Assembly: GCF_008641105.1 (NCBI RefSeq)
Contig: NZ_VTTI01000009.1
Location: 1 to 29,149 of the forward strand
Length of the DNA: 29,149 nucleotides
Direction: 5' to 3'
DNA from: Halopseudomonas salina
Lineage (GTDB): Bacteria > Pseudomonadota > Gammaproteobacteria > Pseudomonadales > Pseudomonadaceae
Below are positions 5,136 through 11,985 of the stretch, piece by piece. The translations under genes were made by a program, and so were the position numbers. Below the pieces are notes generated by a model, which made no database searches, had not been told where the DNA came from, and was given only the letters and a program-made list of their open reading frames with translations. Every line of letters starts with the position of its first letter. Position 1 is the stretch's first letter.

Positions 5136-7244
5136 TCAGAAATCAAAATCCATCTTGGCCCACAGCGTGCGCCCCGGTTCATTGATTGCAACGGGGTCTG
5201 CAGGGTAGCCAAAGGCTGAATTGCCGGCGAGGTTGAGATGTTCGGCATAGGCCTTGTCGAACAGGTTGTCGACCCCGACGCTAAGCTTGGCGTTTTCGCT
5301 CAGGCGGTAGGCGCCGTTGATGGAGAATATGCCAAAGCCGGAACTATCGGACACATCCTGGCCCACCACATTCCCCTTGCCTTCGTCGATTCTGTTCTGC
5401 TCAGCGACAACCCGCCACAAGGCGCCGGCGCTCCAGTTTGCCTGTTGGTAATTCAGGCCCAGACGGGTTTCCAGCGGGGGCATCTGTGGCAGAGGCTGGC
5501 CGGAGCTGCTGTTCTTGCCCCAGGCATAGGCGAGTGTTGCGTCGCCGGTCCAGTTGGCATCAAGCTCGTAACGCATTCCGAGTTCGCCGCCAAGAATGCG
5601 CGCATCCACGTTATCCGCCTGACTGGTCCGCATGCCCATCATGTTGGTGCCATAGCTGAGCTGTATGTAGTCACGCACCTGGCCTACGTACCCGGATACC
5701 CAGGTCTGCAGTCTCGGGCCGTTGTATTGGGCGCCAATATCGAGTTGAGTGGTTTTTTCGGGACGAATGCCGTCAAAAGCGTTGAGATCACCCGCGGGCG
5801 CGATGCTTGGGGAGAAGAGTTCCCAGTAGTCAGGGAAGCGTTGCACGTGACCGATGCCGGCATAGAAGGTGGTCGGGGATTCGGCCATATCATGCTCGTA
5901 CCGTGCAAAACCGCTGGGCAGGGTGTCGCTGCGAGTTTGGCCCGCGGTGGGGTTCGCACGGCTCATACCCATGCTGGTAATGCTGTCACGAAAGTCTTTG
6001 GTGGAGGCCCGATCCAGCCGCGCACCGGTGATGACGCGATCGAGGTCGCTACGATGCCAGGTCAGCTCGCTGAAGAGACCATAGTTGCGCATGACCGCGT
6101 CTTTGTCCCAGGCGAATTGATCAGCATCGGTGAAGGTGTCGCTCATCATGTTGTAACTTGAGGCCCGCTTGCGGTGCTCGCTACGCAGGGCGTCTACGCC
6201 GGACACCCATTCCAGGTCGGTCCAGTTCAGGGTGGCCGCAATGCGCCCGCCCACTGTACGACGATCCACCTGTGAGGCCATGGGCATCGGCATCATGCTG
6301 GTGGGGTCAGGTTGGCGCAGGCGAAAATTGTCCATGATGTGATCGGCGTAGTTGTAATAGACCCGTGCCTCGAGTTTGTCGATGACGCCAAGCGCGCTTT
6401 TCTCGAATAGCAGGCCCAGGCTTTCGCGGGCGAACTGCGTGCCGTCCATACCCCGCCCGGCGTACCGCGCTTCGCCATCGCCCCTGCCTGCACTGAGCTC
6501 CAGTAGCGTGTCGTCATCCGGCGTCCAGCCAATGGCAAGGTCGGTATTCCATTTGCTGTAGCGCGAGGGCACGGTGTCACCATTGCCGTCGCTGTAATCG
6601 TCGGAGCGTGCGTCGTTCCCGGCGAACCGGATATATCCATCTGCATTGCCTACGGCGCCGTCTACCAGTTTGTCGAAACGCCCGTGGGACCCGCCCAGCA
6701 CGCTGGCGTGCAGTCTGCTATCGGGCTCCTCGAATTGCTCGGGCTGCCGCTCGAAACGGACGGTGCCGGCGGAGGCGCCAGGGCCCCAGAGGACGGTCTG
6801 CGGGCCTTTGATAACGGTCAGCAGGTCAAAGGTTTCTGGCGCTATATAAGAGCTAGGCGCATCCATGCGATTGGGGCATGCGCCCAGCATCTGTCCGTCG
6901 TTGACCAGCAGATTCAATCGTGAACCGAACATGCCGCGCAAGACCGGATCCCCATTGGTGCCGCCGCTACGAATCGCAGAGAACCCGGGGATGGTTTTCA
7001 GGTAGTCACCAGCATCGCTGGCGGGTATGGGCTGTCTGGCATCCTTGGGGTCGGCGATGATGATCAGGGGAGAGCTCTGTTGTACGGCGGTAACGACGGT
7101 AGGTGAAAGAAGAAGTGGCTCGACCGTTTTTTCGTTCGAGGGGTCTGATGCGGCCTGGGCTGCGGTGGCACCGCTCAACATGATGGCAAAGGCGATCTGA
7201 CAGCGCAGCGTGTTTTTTCCAGAAAGGGCGTAAGGGTTTTGCAT
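5136..7244 (-). CDS. oprC: TonB-dependent copper receptor OprC
   Basis: An outer-membrane TonB-dependent receptor for copper, 702 residues from the ATG at 7244. A TTG 15 bases upstream is in frame but less likely. A signal peptide (FAIMLSGATAAQA) precedes a plug domain with the family's LRGMFGSRLNLLVNDGQ and VIKGPQTVLWGPGASAG stretches. The copper ligands described for Pseudomonas OprC are conserved: C123 and M127 in GACPNRMD, H302 and M304 in DHIMDN, with nearly the same spacing as in the known protein. The barrel ends with a terminal Phe (MDFDF), the outer-membrane assembly signal. It follows the DUF2946 gene on the same strand and probably shares its transcript. NosA is a close relative, but no nos genes are present. 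Confidence 0.93.
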   Translation of the reverse strand: MQNPYALSGKNTLRCQIAFAIMLSGATAAQAASDPSNEKTVEPLLLSPTVVTAVQQSSPLIIIADPKDARQPIPASDAGDYLKTIPGFSAIRSGGTNGDPVLRGMFGSRLNLLVNDGQMLGACPNRMDAPSSYIAPETFDLLTVIKGPQTVLWGPGASAGTVRFERQPEQFEEPDSRLHASVLGGSHGRFDKLVDGAVGNADGYIRFAGNDARSDDYSDGNGDTVPSRYSKWNTDLAIGWTPDDDTLLELSAGRGDGEARYAGRGMDGTQFARESLGLLFEKSALGVIDKLEARVYYNYADHIMDNFRLRQPDPTSMMPMPMASQVDRRTVGGRIAATLNWTDLEWVSGVDALRSEHRKRASSYNMMSDTFTDADQFAWDKDAVMRNYGLFSELTWHRSDLDRVITGARLDRASTKDFRDSITSMGMSRANPTAGQTRSDTLPSGFARYEHDMAESPTTFYAGIGHVQRFPDYWELFSPSIAPAGDLNAFDGIRPEKTTQLDIGAQYNGPRLQTWVSGYVGQVRDYIQLSYGTNMMGMRTSQADNVDARILGGELGMRYELDANWTGDATLAYAWGKNSSSGQPLPQMPPLETRLGLNYQQANWSAGALWRVVAEQNRIDEGKGNVVGQDVSDSSGFGIFSINGAYRLSENAKLSVGVDNLFDKAYAEHLNLAGNSAFGYPADPVAINEPGRTLWAKMDFDF

Positions 7245-7265
7245 CGTTGTAATCCACAATTATTA

Positions 7266-7283
7266 CCCGCGCACAAAAGCGGG
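7266..7283. repeat. Small hairpin between DUF2946 gene and oprC
   Basis: CCCGC and GCGGG flank eight bases, 22 bases upstream of the oprC ATG. The short stem could alter oprC translation or mark processing; no terminator T-run follows. Confidence 0.4.
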
Positions 7284-7367
7284 CAAGAGACAGAAAAAGG
7301 CGTTTGGGGGTGTGGACGCAACGGCGCAGCCCAGCCAGCACTGGCTGCAGTTAAATCGGGCTGGAGA

Positions 7368-7775
7368 CTAGCTGAACAGGACCGTCGCGCGGAGGGCGAC
7401 GGGTGGTGCACGGGGATTGAGTGCTGGCCAGGTGAAGCGGGGCGCGGGCCTGTCGTTGTGACGGATTGCGCCTATTAGGCCGCGATAAGCTGGCGGGAAT
7501 TCTACCCCCCATTCCAGGGAGGTCAGGGCGCTGCCATGCCCCAGGGCGCATAGCGGGCAGGTTAACTGCATATCACTGGATGAGTGGTGCGTCAGCTCCT
7601 CGTCCAGCATGGAATGGGGTATCGGATCGCCTGACCCGCAAAACACCAGATCAACGCTGTCTGGCGCCTGCCCACTCATCTGTCCCGAATGGAAGCCGAA
7701 TGTCAACACGCTGAAAAGCGTGCAGACATATAGCATCATGGCGACTGAGAAGCGTTGATTGCGGGCGAGTTTCAT
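7368..7775 (-). CDS. DUF2946 family protein, copper-linked
   Basis: The 135-residue protein has an N-terminal hydrophobic segment (about residues 10-28, a signal or anchor) and the CPLCALGHG motif (C73, C76) typical of DUF2946. Several histidines and methionines (HHSSSDM near 63-69) suggest metal contact in the periplasm. DUF2946 genes are commonly found beside copper TonB receptors, and here the gene is directly upstream of oprC in the same orientation with 123 bases between stop and oprC ATG. Molecular function is not established. The C-terminal 45 residues are Pro/Arg-rich and less typical. Confidence 0.8.
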   Translation of the reverse strand: MKLARNQRFSVAMMLYVCTLFSVLTFGFHSGQMSGQAPDSVDLVFCGSGDPIPHSMLDEELTHHSSSDMQLTCPLCALGHGSALTSLEWGVEFPPAYRGLIGAIRHNDRPAPRFTWPALNPRAPPVALRATVLFS

Positions 7776-7850
7776 CGGCTGATACTAGCAGCCTGCTTGT
7801 GCGCACACCATATGCCTGAACGTCGCAGGCCCGTGATGCAGTGCCGGCAT

Positions 7851-7867
7851 TTAACCAGGTCTTAACC
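7851..7867 (+). promoter_or_regulatory. Direct repeat TTAACC-N5-TTAACC (candidate response-regulator box)
   Basis: Two TTAACC hexamers start 11 bases apart at 7851 and 7862 in the space between the divergent DUF2946-oprC and two-component genes. An 11-bp period is typical of tandem OmpR-family sites, and the layout is like the PmrA box (YTTAAK-N5-YTTAAK). A second copy occurs at 9905-9921. Binding by the adjacent regulator is inferred. Confidence 0.55.
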
Positions 7868-7971
7868 CTGCGGTATCGACACTCCTGGGCTTGATATTCA
7901 CCTTTCCTGGCGCGATGCTGACCCGCTTTCACGCTGGCGCAGCCAGCGCACCCTGACGAGACCCTGAAAAC

Positions 7972-8646
7972 ATGCTGGACATTCTGCTGGTGGAAGACGA
8001 TCGAGACCTGGCCGCGACCGTGATTCAATATCTGGAGCTCGAAGGTATCCGCTGCGACCACGCTGACAATGGTGTGATGGCCCTGCAGCTCAGCCAGGAC
8101 CACGACTATGACGCCATGCTGCTGGATCTGAACCTGCCCCGCCTGGACGGCATCAGCGTGTGTGAGCGGTTGCGCGCCGACGGTAATGACGTGCCTATTC
8201 TGATGCTGACGGCTCGCGATCAATTGAATGACAAGCTCGCCGGCTTTCAGGCGGGCACGGACGACTTCCTGGTCAAGCCCTTCGAATTGCAGGAGCTGGT
8301 GGTGCGCGTGGTGGCATTGACGCGCCGGCGCAGCGGCCAGGCAAAGGTCCTGCAATGCGCCGATCTGCGTATCGACTTGACCGCCCATGAAGCGACTCGG
8401 GGCGGTACGGCTCTGAAGATATCGCCCACGGGCTGGAAATTGCTCGAGCATCTGCTGCGTGCATCACCCGCTGCCGTGCCCAGGCAAAAACTTGAGCAGG
8501 CTATCTGGGGGGAAGACGTGCCCGACAGTAATTCCCTCAAGGTGCATATGCACCACCTCAGGCGCGCCATCGATGGCGACTTTGAGCAGCATCTGTTGCA
8601 TACAGTGCCGGGCTTTGGCTTCGCGATCCGGGAGGCGACGCTATGA
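7972..8646 (+). CDS. OmpR-family response regulator (ColR-like)
   Basis: The 224-residue DNA-binding regulator has a receiver domain at about residues 1-118 with acidic D9/D10, phosphoacceptor D52 (LLDLNLP), T80 and K102 (VKPF). The winged-helix domain at about 130-222 carries the SDSLRSH-type segment DSNSLKVHMHHLRRAID and LLHTVPGFGFAI. The effector domain resembles ColR of Pseudomonas more than CopR/CusR, though orthology is not claimed. The gene overlaps the kinase start by four bases (ATGA). It is divergent from the copper receptor genes, so regulation of copper uptake or a cell-envelope response to metal is likely but unproven. The Shine-Dalgarno sequence is weak (GAGA). Confidence 0.92.
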   Translation: MLDILLVEDDRDLAATVIQYLELEGIRCDHADNGVMALQLSQDHDYDAMLLDLNLPRLDGISVCERLRADGNDVPILMLTARDQLNDKLAGFQAGTDDFLVKPFELQELVVRVVALTRRRSGQAKVLQCADLRIDLTAHEATRGGTALKISPTGWKLLEHLLRASPAAVPRQKLEQAIWGEDVPDSNSLKVHMHHLRRAIDGDFEQHLLHTVPGFGFAIREATL

Positions 8647-9920
8647 TGCGTCTGTTGGGCCTTAAATGGTTGGCTCTGCTGACCATTCTTACCCTGGGTA
8701 TTGGGCTTGTTACCGGCTATACGCTGCTGTCCGCCCACTCCTACATGAGCGGCATGGACAACATTGTTGCCGGTCAGTTGGGCCGCGCAGGCATGCAAAC
8801 CGTGGCATTCGAGCTGGGAATCCCGGCACCCCGGGAGGAGTACATCGTTACCCGTACCTGGGAGCAACAACCGGCAATCATTCGTGACTCATTTGATCAG
8901 CCGCCGCAGCAGTCGGGCGTGCTGTACAAAGTGTATGCCAACGAGGGCGAACCAACGGCCAGGCTGTACTTCGCAGTGCGGCAGGAAACCCCCGCCGGAG
9001 ATCGCTTTGTTACCCAGCAACTGGCGCCTCTGCCCAATGGGGCAGGGCAGGTCATCTCCCCGGCTCAGAACCGGCTGATCAACCTGACACTGATCGGCCT
9101 GGGCATCGCATTAATGATCGGTCTGGCCGTTGGCCTGTTGTGGCGCAGAGTGTCGAGGCCGATCACAGCATTAGGCAATTGGGCCGCGGCTTTGAGTGAG
9201 CGCAATCTGAGCGAGCCGGTGCCGGATTTTGTTTATCCTGAACTGAATCAGTTTGCCGAGCTTGTACGGACCAGTCTCACGTCGGCCCATCAAGGGCTCG
9301 AGCGCGAGCAGCTGTTCCTCAGCCATACCAGTCACGAGTTGCGTACGCCTATCAGCGTAGTGCGTGCCAATCTCGAACTGCTGCGCAGGATCCAGAGCTC
9401 CACCCAGGCACCGCCTGATCCGCGGGAAACGGAGATCATCAATCGCATTGATCGCGCCAGTCTGACCATGAAGGATGTGACAGAAACGCTGCTGTGGCTG
9501 GGTCGTGATGACAGCTCGACCCATCCCTCTGTCATGCTGCGGGTAGACGAAATCATCGGGGAGCTGGTCGATGGCCTGCGTTATCTGTTGCAAGGCCACC
9601 CCGTCGAACTGGATCTGAATCTGGAGCCAGCCGAGCTCAATTTGCCAGAGGCGCCAACGCGCATCGTACTAGGCAACCTTATTCGTAACGCCTTCCAGCA
9701 CACCCGCAGCGGCCGGGTAACCATTACCCAGCGTGGTGGTCACGTTGAAATCGTCAACAGCTTGAGTGAGGGCGAAGAGGCCTGCAGTGAGACCGGCTTT
9801 GGGCTCGGCCTGAAGCTCACTGAGCGTTTTACCGAGAAGCTTGGCTGGGGTTATACCAACGTGCCGGGAACGGCGGGAAGAAAAGTTGAAATTGTCTTGA
9901 ACACGTTAACCCCACGTTAA
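8643..9920 (+). CDS. Sensor histidine kinase, partner of the upstream regulator
   Basis: The 425-residue inner-membrane kinase has TM1 at about residues 8-30, a periplasmic sensor of about 115 residues, TM2 at about 145-167, then a HAMP linker. The phosphoacceptor is H231 in SHTSHELRTPIS. The ATPase domain has the N box NLIRNAFQHT (N345/N349) and a G2 box GFGLGLKL. The G1 box (normally DxGxG) is replaced by a VNSLSEGEEA-type stretch, a departure seen in some related kinases. The periplasmic part shows no Cys- or Met-rich copper motif, so the signal is uncertain. It is the second gene of a coupled operon. Its last codons (TLTPR) coincide with the direct repeat at 9905-9921. Confidence 0.92.
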   Translation: MMRLLGLKWLALLTILTLGIGLVTGYTLLSAHSYMSGMDNIVAGQLGRAGMQTVAFELGIPAPREEYIVTRTWEQQPAIIRDSFDQPPQQSGVLYKVYANEGEPTARLYFAVRQETPAGDRFVTQQLAPLPNGAGQVISPAQNRLINLTLIGLGIALMIGLAVGLLWRRVSRPITALGNWAAALSERNLSEPVPDFVYPELNQFAELVRTSLTSAHQGLEREQLFLSHTSHELRTPISVVRANLELLRRIQSSTQAPPDPRETEIINRIDRASLTMKDVTETLLWLGRDDSSTHPSVMLRVDEIIGELVDGLRYLLQGHPVELDLNLEPAELNLPEAPTRIVLGNLIRNAFQHTRSGRVTITQRGGHVEIVNSLSEGEEACSETGFGLGLKLTERFTEKLGWGYTNVPGTAGRKVEIVLNTLTPR

Positions 9921-9921
9921 C
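9905..9921 (+). promoter_or_regulatory. Direct repeat GTTAAC-N5-GTTAAC, second candidate regulator box
   Basis: GTTAAC at 9905 and 9916 has the same 11-bp period and TTAAC core as the box at 7851-7867. It overlaps the last codons and stop of the kinase and lies 60 bases upstream of the first micro-ORF. It could drive the micro-ORFs under the same two-component system. Confidence 0.5.
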
Positions 9922-9980
9922 GTGCGCTTTGGCATTGTCTCCCTCAAGGGGATCAAACCCCACCAATCAGGAGATCGACC

Positions 9981-10037
9981 ATGCCAAGCCAGACTCTGAA
10001 ACTTGTTACCAGCCGCTCCATTGGAGGTGCCCTGTGA
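9981..10037 (+). CDS. Micro-ORF 1 (18 residues), possible leader
   Basis: ATG at 9981 follows AGGAG with seven bases of spacing, a very good ribosome binding site. The product is MPSQTLKLVTSRSIGGAL. Its stop overlaps the next ORF's GTG start (GTGA), so the two would be translationally coupled. It could be a leader peptide or simply the coupling device for the next ORF. No homology is claimed. Confidence 0.4.
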   Translation: MPSQTLKLVTSRSIGGAL

Positions 10038-10165
10038 ACACCAACGCCGAGCACCCATCCAAGATGCGTATCCGTTGCCGCTGGTTGCGTCGTGGCGCTG
10101 TCTGCAAACGCTACGATGCGTCAGACAAGGCAAAGAATCGCCCGATGACTTCTACCGATCACTGA
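10034..10165 (+). CDS. Micro-ORF 2 (43 residues), small basic protein with two cysteines
   Basis: GTG at 10034 has GGAGGTG at the right distance. The product begins MNTNAEHPSKMRIRCRW and has C15 and C24 within an Arg/Lys-rich centre (RIRCRWLRRGAVCKRYD) and a polar tail. It is soluble and strongly basic. A CCTGCAAG/CTTGCAGG hairpin follows directly after the stop, which supports a bounded transcript. It is the last gene after the two-component system; a metal-binding or regulatory peptide is possible, but I recognise no family. Shadow coding is the alternative, though two RBS, the GTGA overlap and the hairpin argue against it. Confidence 0.45.
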   Translation: MNTNAEHPSKMRIRCRWLRRGAVCKRYDASDKAKNRPMTSTDH

Positions 10166-10166
10166 T

Positions 10167-10193
10167 CCTGCAAGGTTCCGTATCTCTTGCAGG
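10167..10193 (+). terminator. Hairpin after micro-ORF 2 (weak terminator candidate)
   Basis: CCTGCAAG and CTTGCAGG flank eleven bases immediately after the stop codon. Only a short T-poor stretch follows, so intrinsic termination is uncertain. Confidence 0.45.
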
Positions 10194-10207
10194 CTTGTGC
10201 TACTAGC

Positions 10208-10666
10208 TCAAGGCCTGTGAACGTTGTCAAAGTCATCCCCCTTGGGGGTTGCATGAATGCCATCGGCCTCCTGCTGCCGATAATACGCCTCGACGCTTAG
10301 ATTAGGGTCGATTCGTGCTTTCAAGATACAAGGCTGCTGCTGCCATGGGTATGCCGCCAATTTTTCCCTCAACGCCCGAGCCTCATTGCGGCGCCAACCC
10401 TTCACATCCGTGTCACGCCAACGCCGCTCCGGTCGTTTGCTGGCTTTGTCATGCGCGGCAGTCAACGTACCCTCGCGCCGGTTAAAACCGCTGCCATCGT
10501 GGGTGTAAAAGCGGGCATATATCCAGAGTAGAGCGTCCGCGCCGAATAGCGCGATCGCAAACAGGATCATGCCGAGCCAAAAGGCGGTCTGTTCTGACCG
10601 GAAGCCCCAGAGGGCGTTTTGGTTCCAGGCTATGACAGCGGCATCAGCGATAGCACATAGGCCCAT
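10208..10666 (-). pseudogene. Internally deleted copy of the T6SS immunity-like gene
   Basis: The 152-residue frame is a shortened paralogue of the 401-residue gene at 10780-11985. Its first 60 residues match the last membrane helix of the full copy (residues about 170-220, up to FNR...G), then it jumps directly to TAAHD..SKR, equivalent to residue 319 of the full copy. About 94 residues of the soluble domain and the first three helices are missing. The last 45 residues (YPWQQ.PCIL.ARIDPNLS to DFDN.HRP) are nearly the same in both. The frame is still open, so a short membrane protein could be made, but loss of most of the DUF6708-like core suggests a decaying duplicate. The gap matches a simple deletion after tandem duplication. 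Confidence 0.75.
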
Positions 10667-10676
10667 CAGTTAGGGA

Positions 10677-10700
10677 AAAACAGAACGGATCTGTTTTTTT
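10677..10700 (-). terminator. Candidate A/T-rich terminator between the two immunity-like genes
   Basis: AAAACAGA and TCTGTTTT flank five bases, with T-runs on both strands. It lies after the full immunity-like gene and before the deleted copy. The stem is weak (two G-C pairs), so efficiency is doubtful. Confidence 0.4.
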
Positions 10701-10722
10701 GATGGCCCGCACCCGCCCGAAA

Positions 10723-10748
10723 CGTCATCCTCGCGAAGGCGGGGAGCC
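10723..10748 (+). repeat. REP-like element A
   Basis: It reads CGTCATCCTCGCGAAGGCGG followed by GGAGCC, the widespread REP-like word whose consensus is CGTCATTCCCGCGAAGGCGG. It is the same family as the copies at 17525-17547 and 17593-17615, but in the opposite orientation. It lies just past the end of the immunity-like gene. Confidence 0.7.
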
Positions 10749-10779
10749 ATTGGCGGTTTCAGGCCACGCGAAGTCCTGC

Positions 10780-11985
10780 TCAAGGACGATGGATATTATC
10801 GAAGTCATTGGCTTTAGGGTTGGCGTGGATGCCCTTGGCCTCCTGTTGCCGGTAGTAGGTCTCAATGCTCAGATTGGGGTCGATTCTGGCTTGGAGGATG
10901 CAGGGATGCTGTTGCCAAGGATAATCTAGGTTGCGCTTCATCGACACGTGGCGCTCGCGAGCTTCCCAGAATGAGTACGACATATTCCGCCAGCTCCGTG
11001 GGTCCCGCTTGCTCTGGATGTCATAAGCGGCGGTTATCGGATCCTGGTGACGAAACTGCTCCAGGACAGGCATGTCTGGTAGAGGTTGGCTTATGTCCAT
11101 GTAGCGCTGCAAAGTGTCCCAGCAGGCCATGGCCTCTTCTGGCGTCAAACCCAACGGGTGAAGCTTCCCTCCCAGAAATATCTCACAATCGGCGTAACGG
11201 TGGTGTAGCCACAAGGCCATGCCGCCACTGCCGTGTGGGCCGGGTCTAAGTTCCATGGTCGCATCGAATTCATAGAATGGCGCCACGAACGGCTTACGAA
11301 ACCGGCGAGCGATAGTCACCATACCGGTATGACGGTTGAATTCGCTGCCGTCATATTTGAATAGCCGCAGATATAGATCAAGAAGAAAGTCGAAGCCGAC
11401 TACGCCCATGAAGACGGAGAGGGCCATCCAAACGCACATCCAAATGGCTCCAATGTCGCTATAGGCCATTAACCTGTAAAGGGCAGCAAGGGCGGCCACG
11501 CCTAAGCCCGCACTGACCAGAACAAGATAGGCCTTGAAGCTTTTTTTCCAGTATAGCCAGCCGCTCACTCCAATCATTAAGACAATAAAAAACGATACAA
11601 GAACCGCTAGAGCGAGTAGATCGGGGAGTAAGTCGACTATCGCAAGCATCCAAAAGAACCACGGAGCAGCAAACAGTGCGGCGACCTTTAAGCCGGGGAT
11701 TAGAATTAAAAGCTTATTGAAGTTCTCGAACCGCCAGCGCCGGCTATCACAGTACAACTCAAGCTCACCCGTTCGCTCTACGAATGTGTGATCCTCAGCT
11801 TGAAGTTGCACATCAACCATCTGCCAAGGCTGCAGATTGGCGTAATTGCCCCAGTGAAGTTGAGTGCGGCGCATATTGGATCGCTTTGCGTCTTCCGTCC
11901 ATTTATGGGAAGGCTGCGGCGGAACCGATCTTGAGTCATAAGCACTGGCTGCATAAAAATAATTATCTTTCACGGATGAATTCAT
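10780..11985 (-). CDS. DUF6708-like membrane protein, probable immunity to the upstream effector
   Basis: The 401-residue protein has a soluble N-terminus (1-88), four predicted membrane segments (about 91-118, 121-145, 152-170 and 178-206), then a soluble domain with YDGSEFNR, KPFVAPFYEFDA, WDTLQRYMDISQPLPDMPVLEQFR and DPRSWR, which I recognise as typical of DUF6708. Its ATG overlaps the effector stop by four bases (ATGA), the spacing expected of an effector/immunity pair. Immunity proteins to VasX-type pore-forming effectors are inner-membrane proteins, which fits. The membrane effector would then be blocked in the inner membrane. Role is inferred from position and topology; it could instead be an accessory loading factor. 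Confidence 0.75.
   Translation of the reverse strand: MNSSVKDNYFYAASAYDSRSVPPQPSHKWTEDAKRSNMRRTQLHWGNYANLQPWQMVDVQLQAEDHTFVERTGELELYCDSRRWRFENFNKLLILIPGLKVAALFAAPWFFWMLAIVDLLPDLLALAVLVSFFIVLMIGVSGWLYWKKSFKAYLVLVSAGLGVAALAALYRLMAYSDIGAIWMCVWMALSVFMGVVGFDFLLDLYLRLFKYDGSEFNRHTGMVTIARRFRKPFVAPFYEFDATMELRPGPHGSGGMALWLHHRYADCEIFLGGKLHPLGLTPEEAMACWDTLQRYMDISQPLPDMPVLEQFRHQDPITAAYDIQSKRDPRSWRNMSYSFWEARERHVSMKRNLDYPWQQHPCILQARIDPNLSIETYYRQQEAKGIHANPKANDFDNIHRP

Noticed and set aside
5238..6161. Long plus-strand open frames across oprC and across vgrG (for example 16415-17209)
   Set aside because: They are shadows of GC-rich minus-strand genes: no ribosome binding site, low-complexity composition, and a full conserved protein on the other strand.
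7244..7259. TTG start of oprC five codons upstream
   Set aside because: The ATG at 7244 gives a cleaner signal peptide, and the TTG has no better ribosome binding site.
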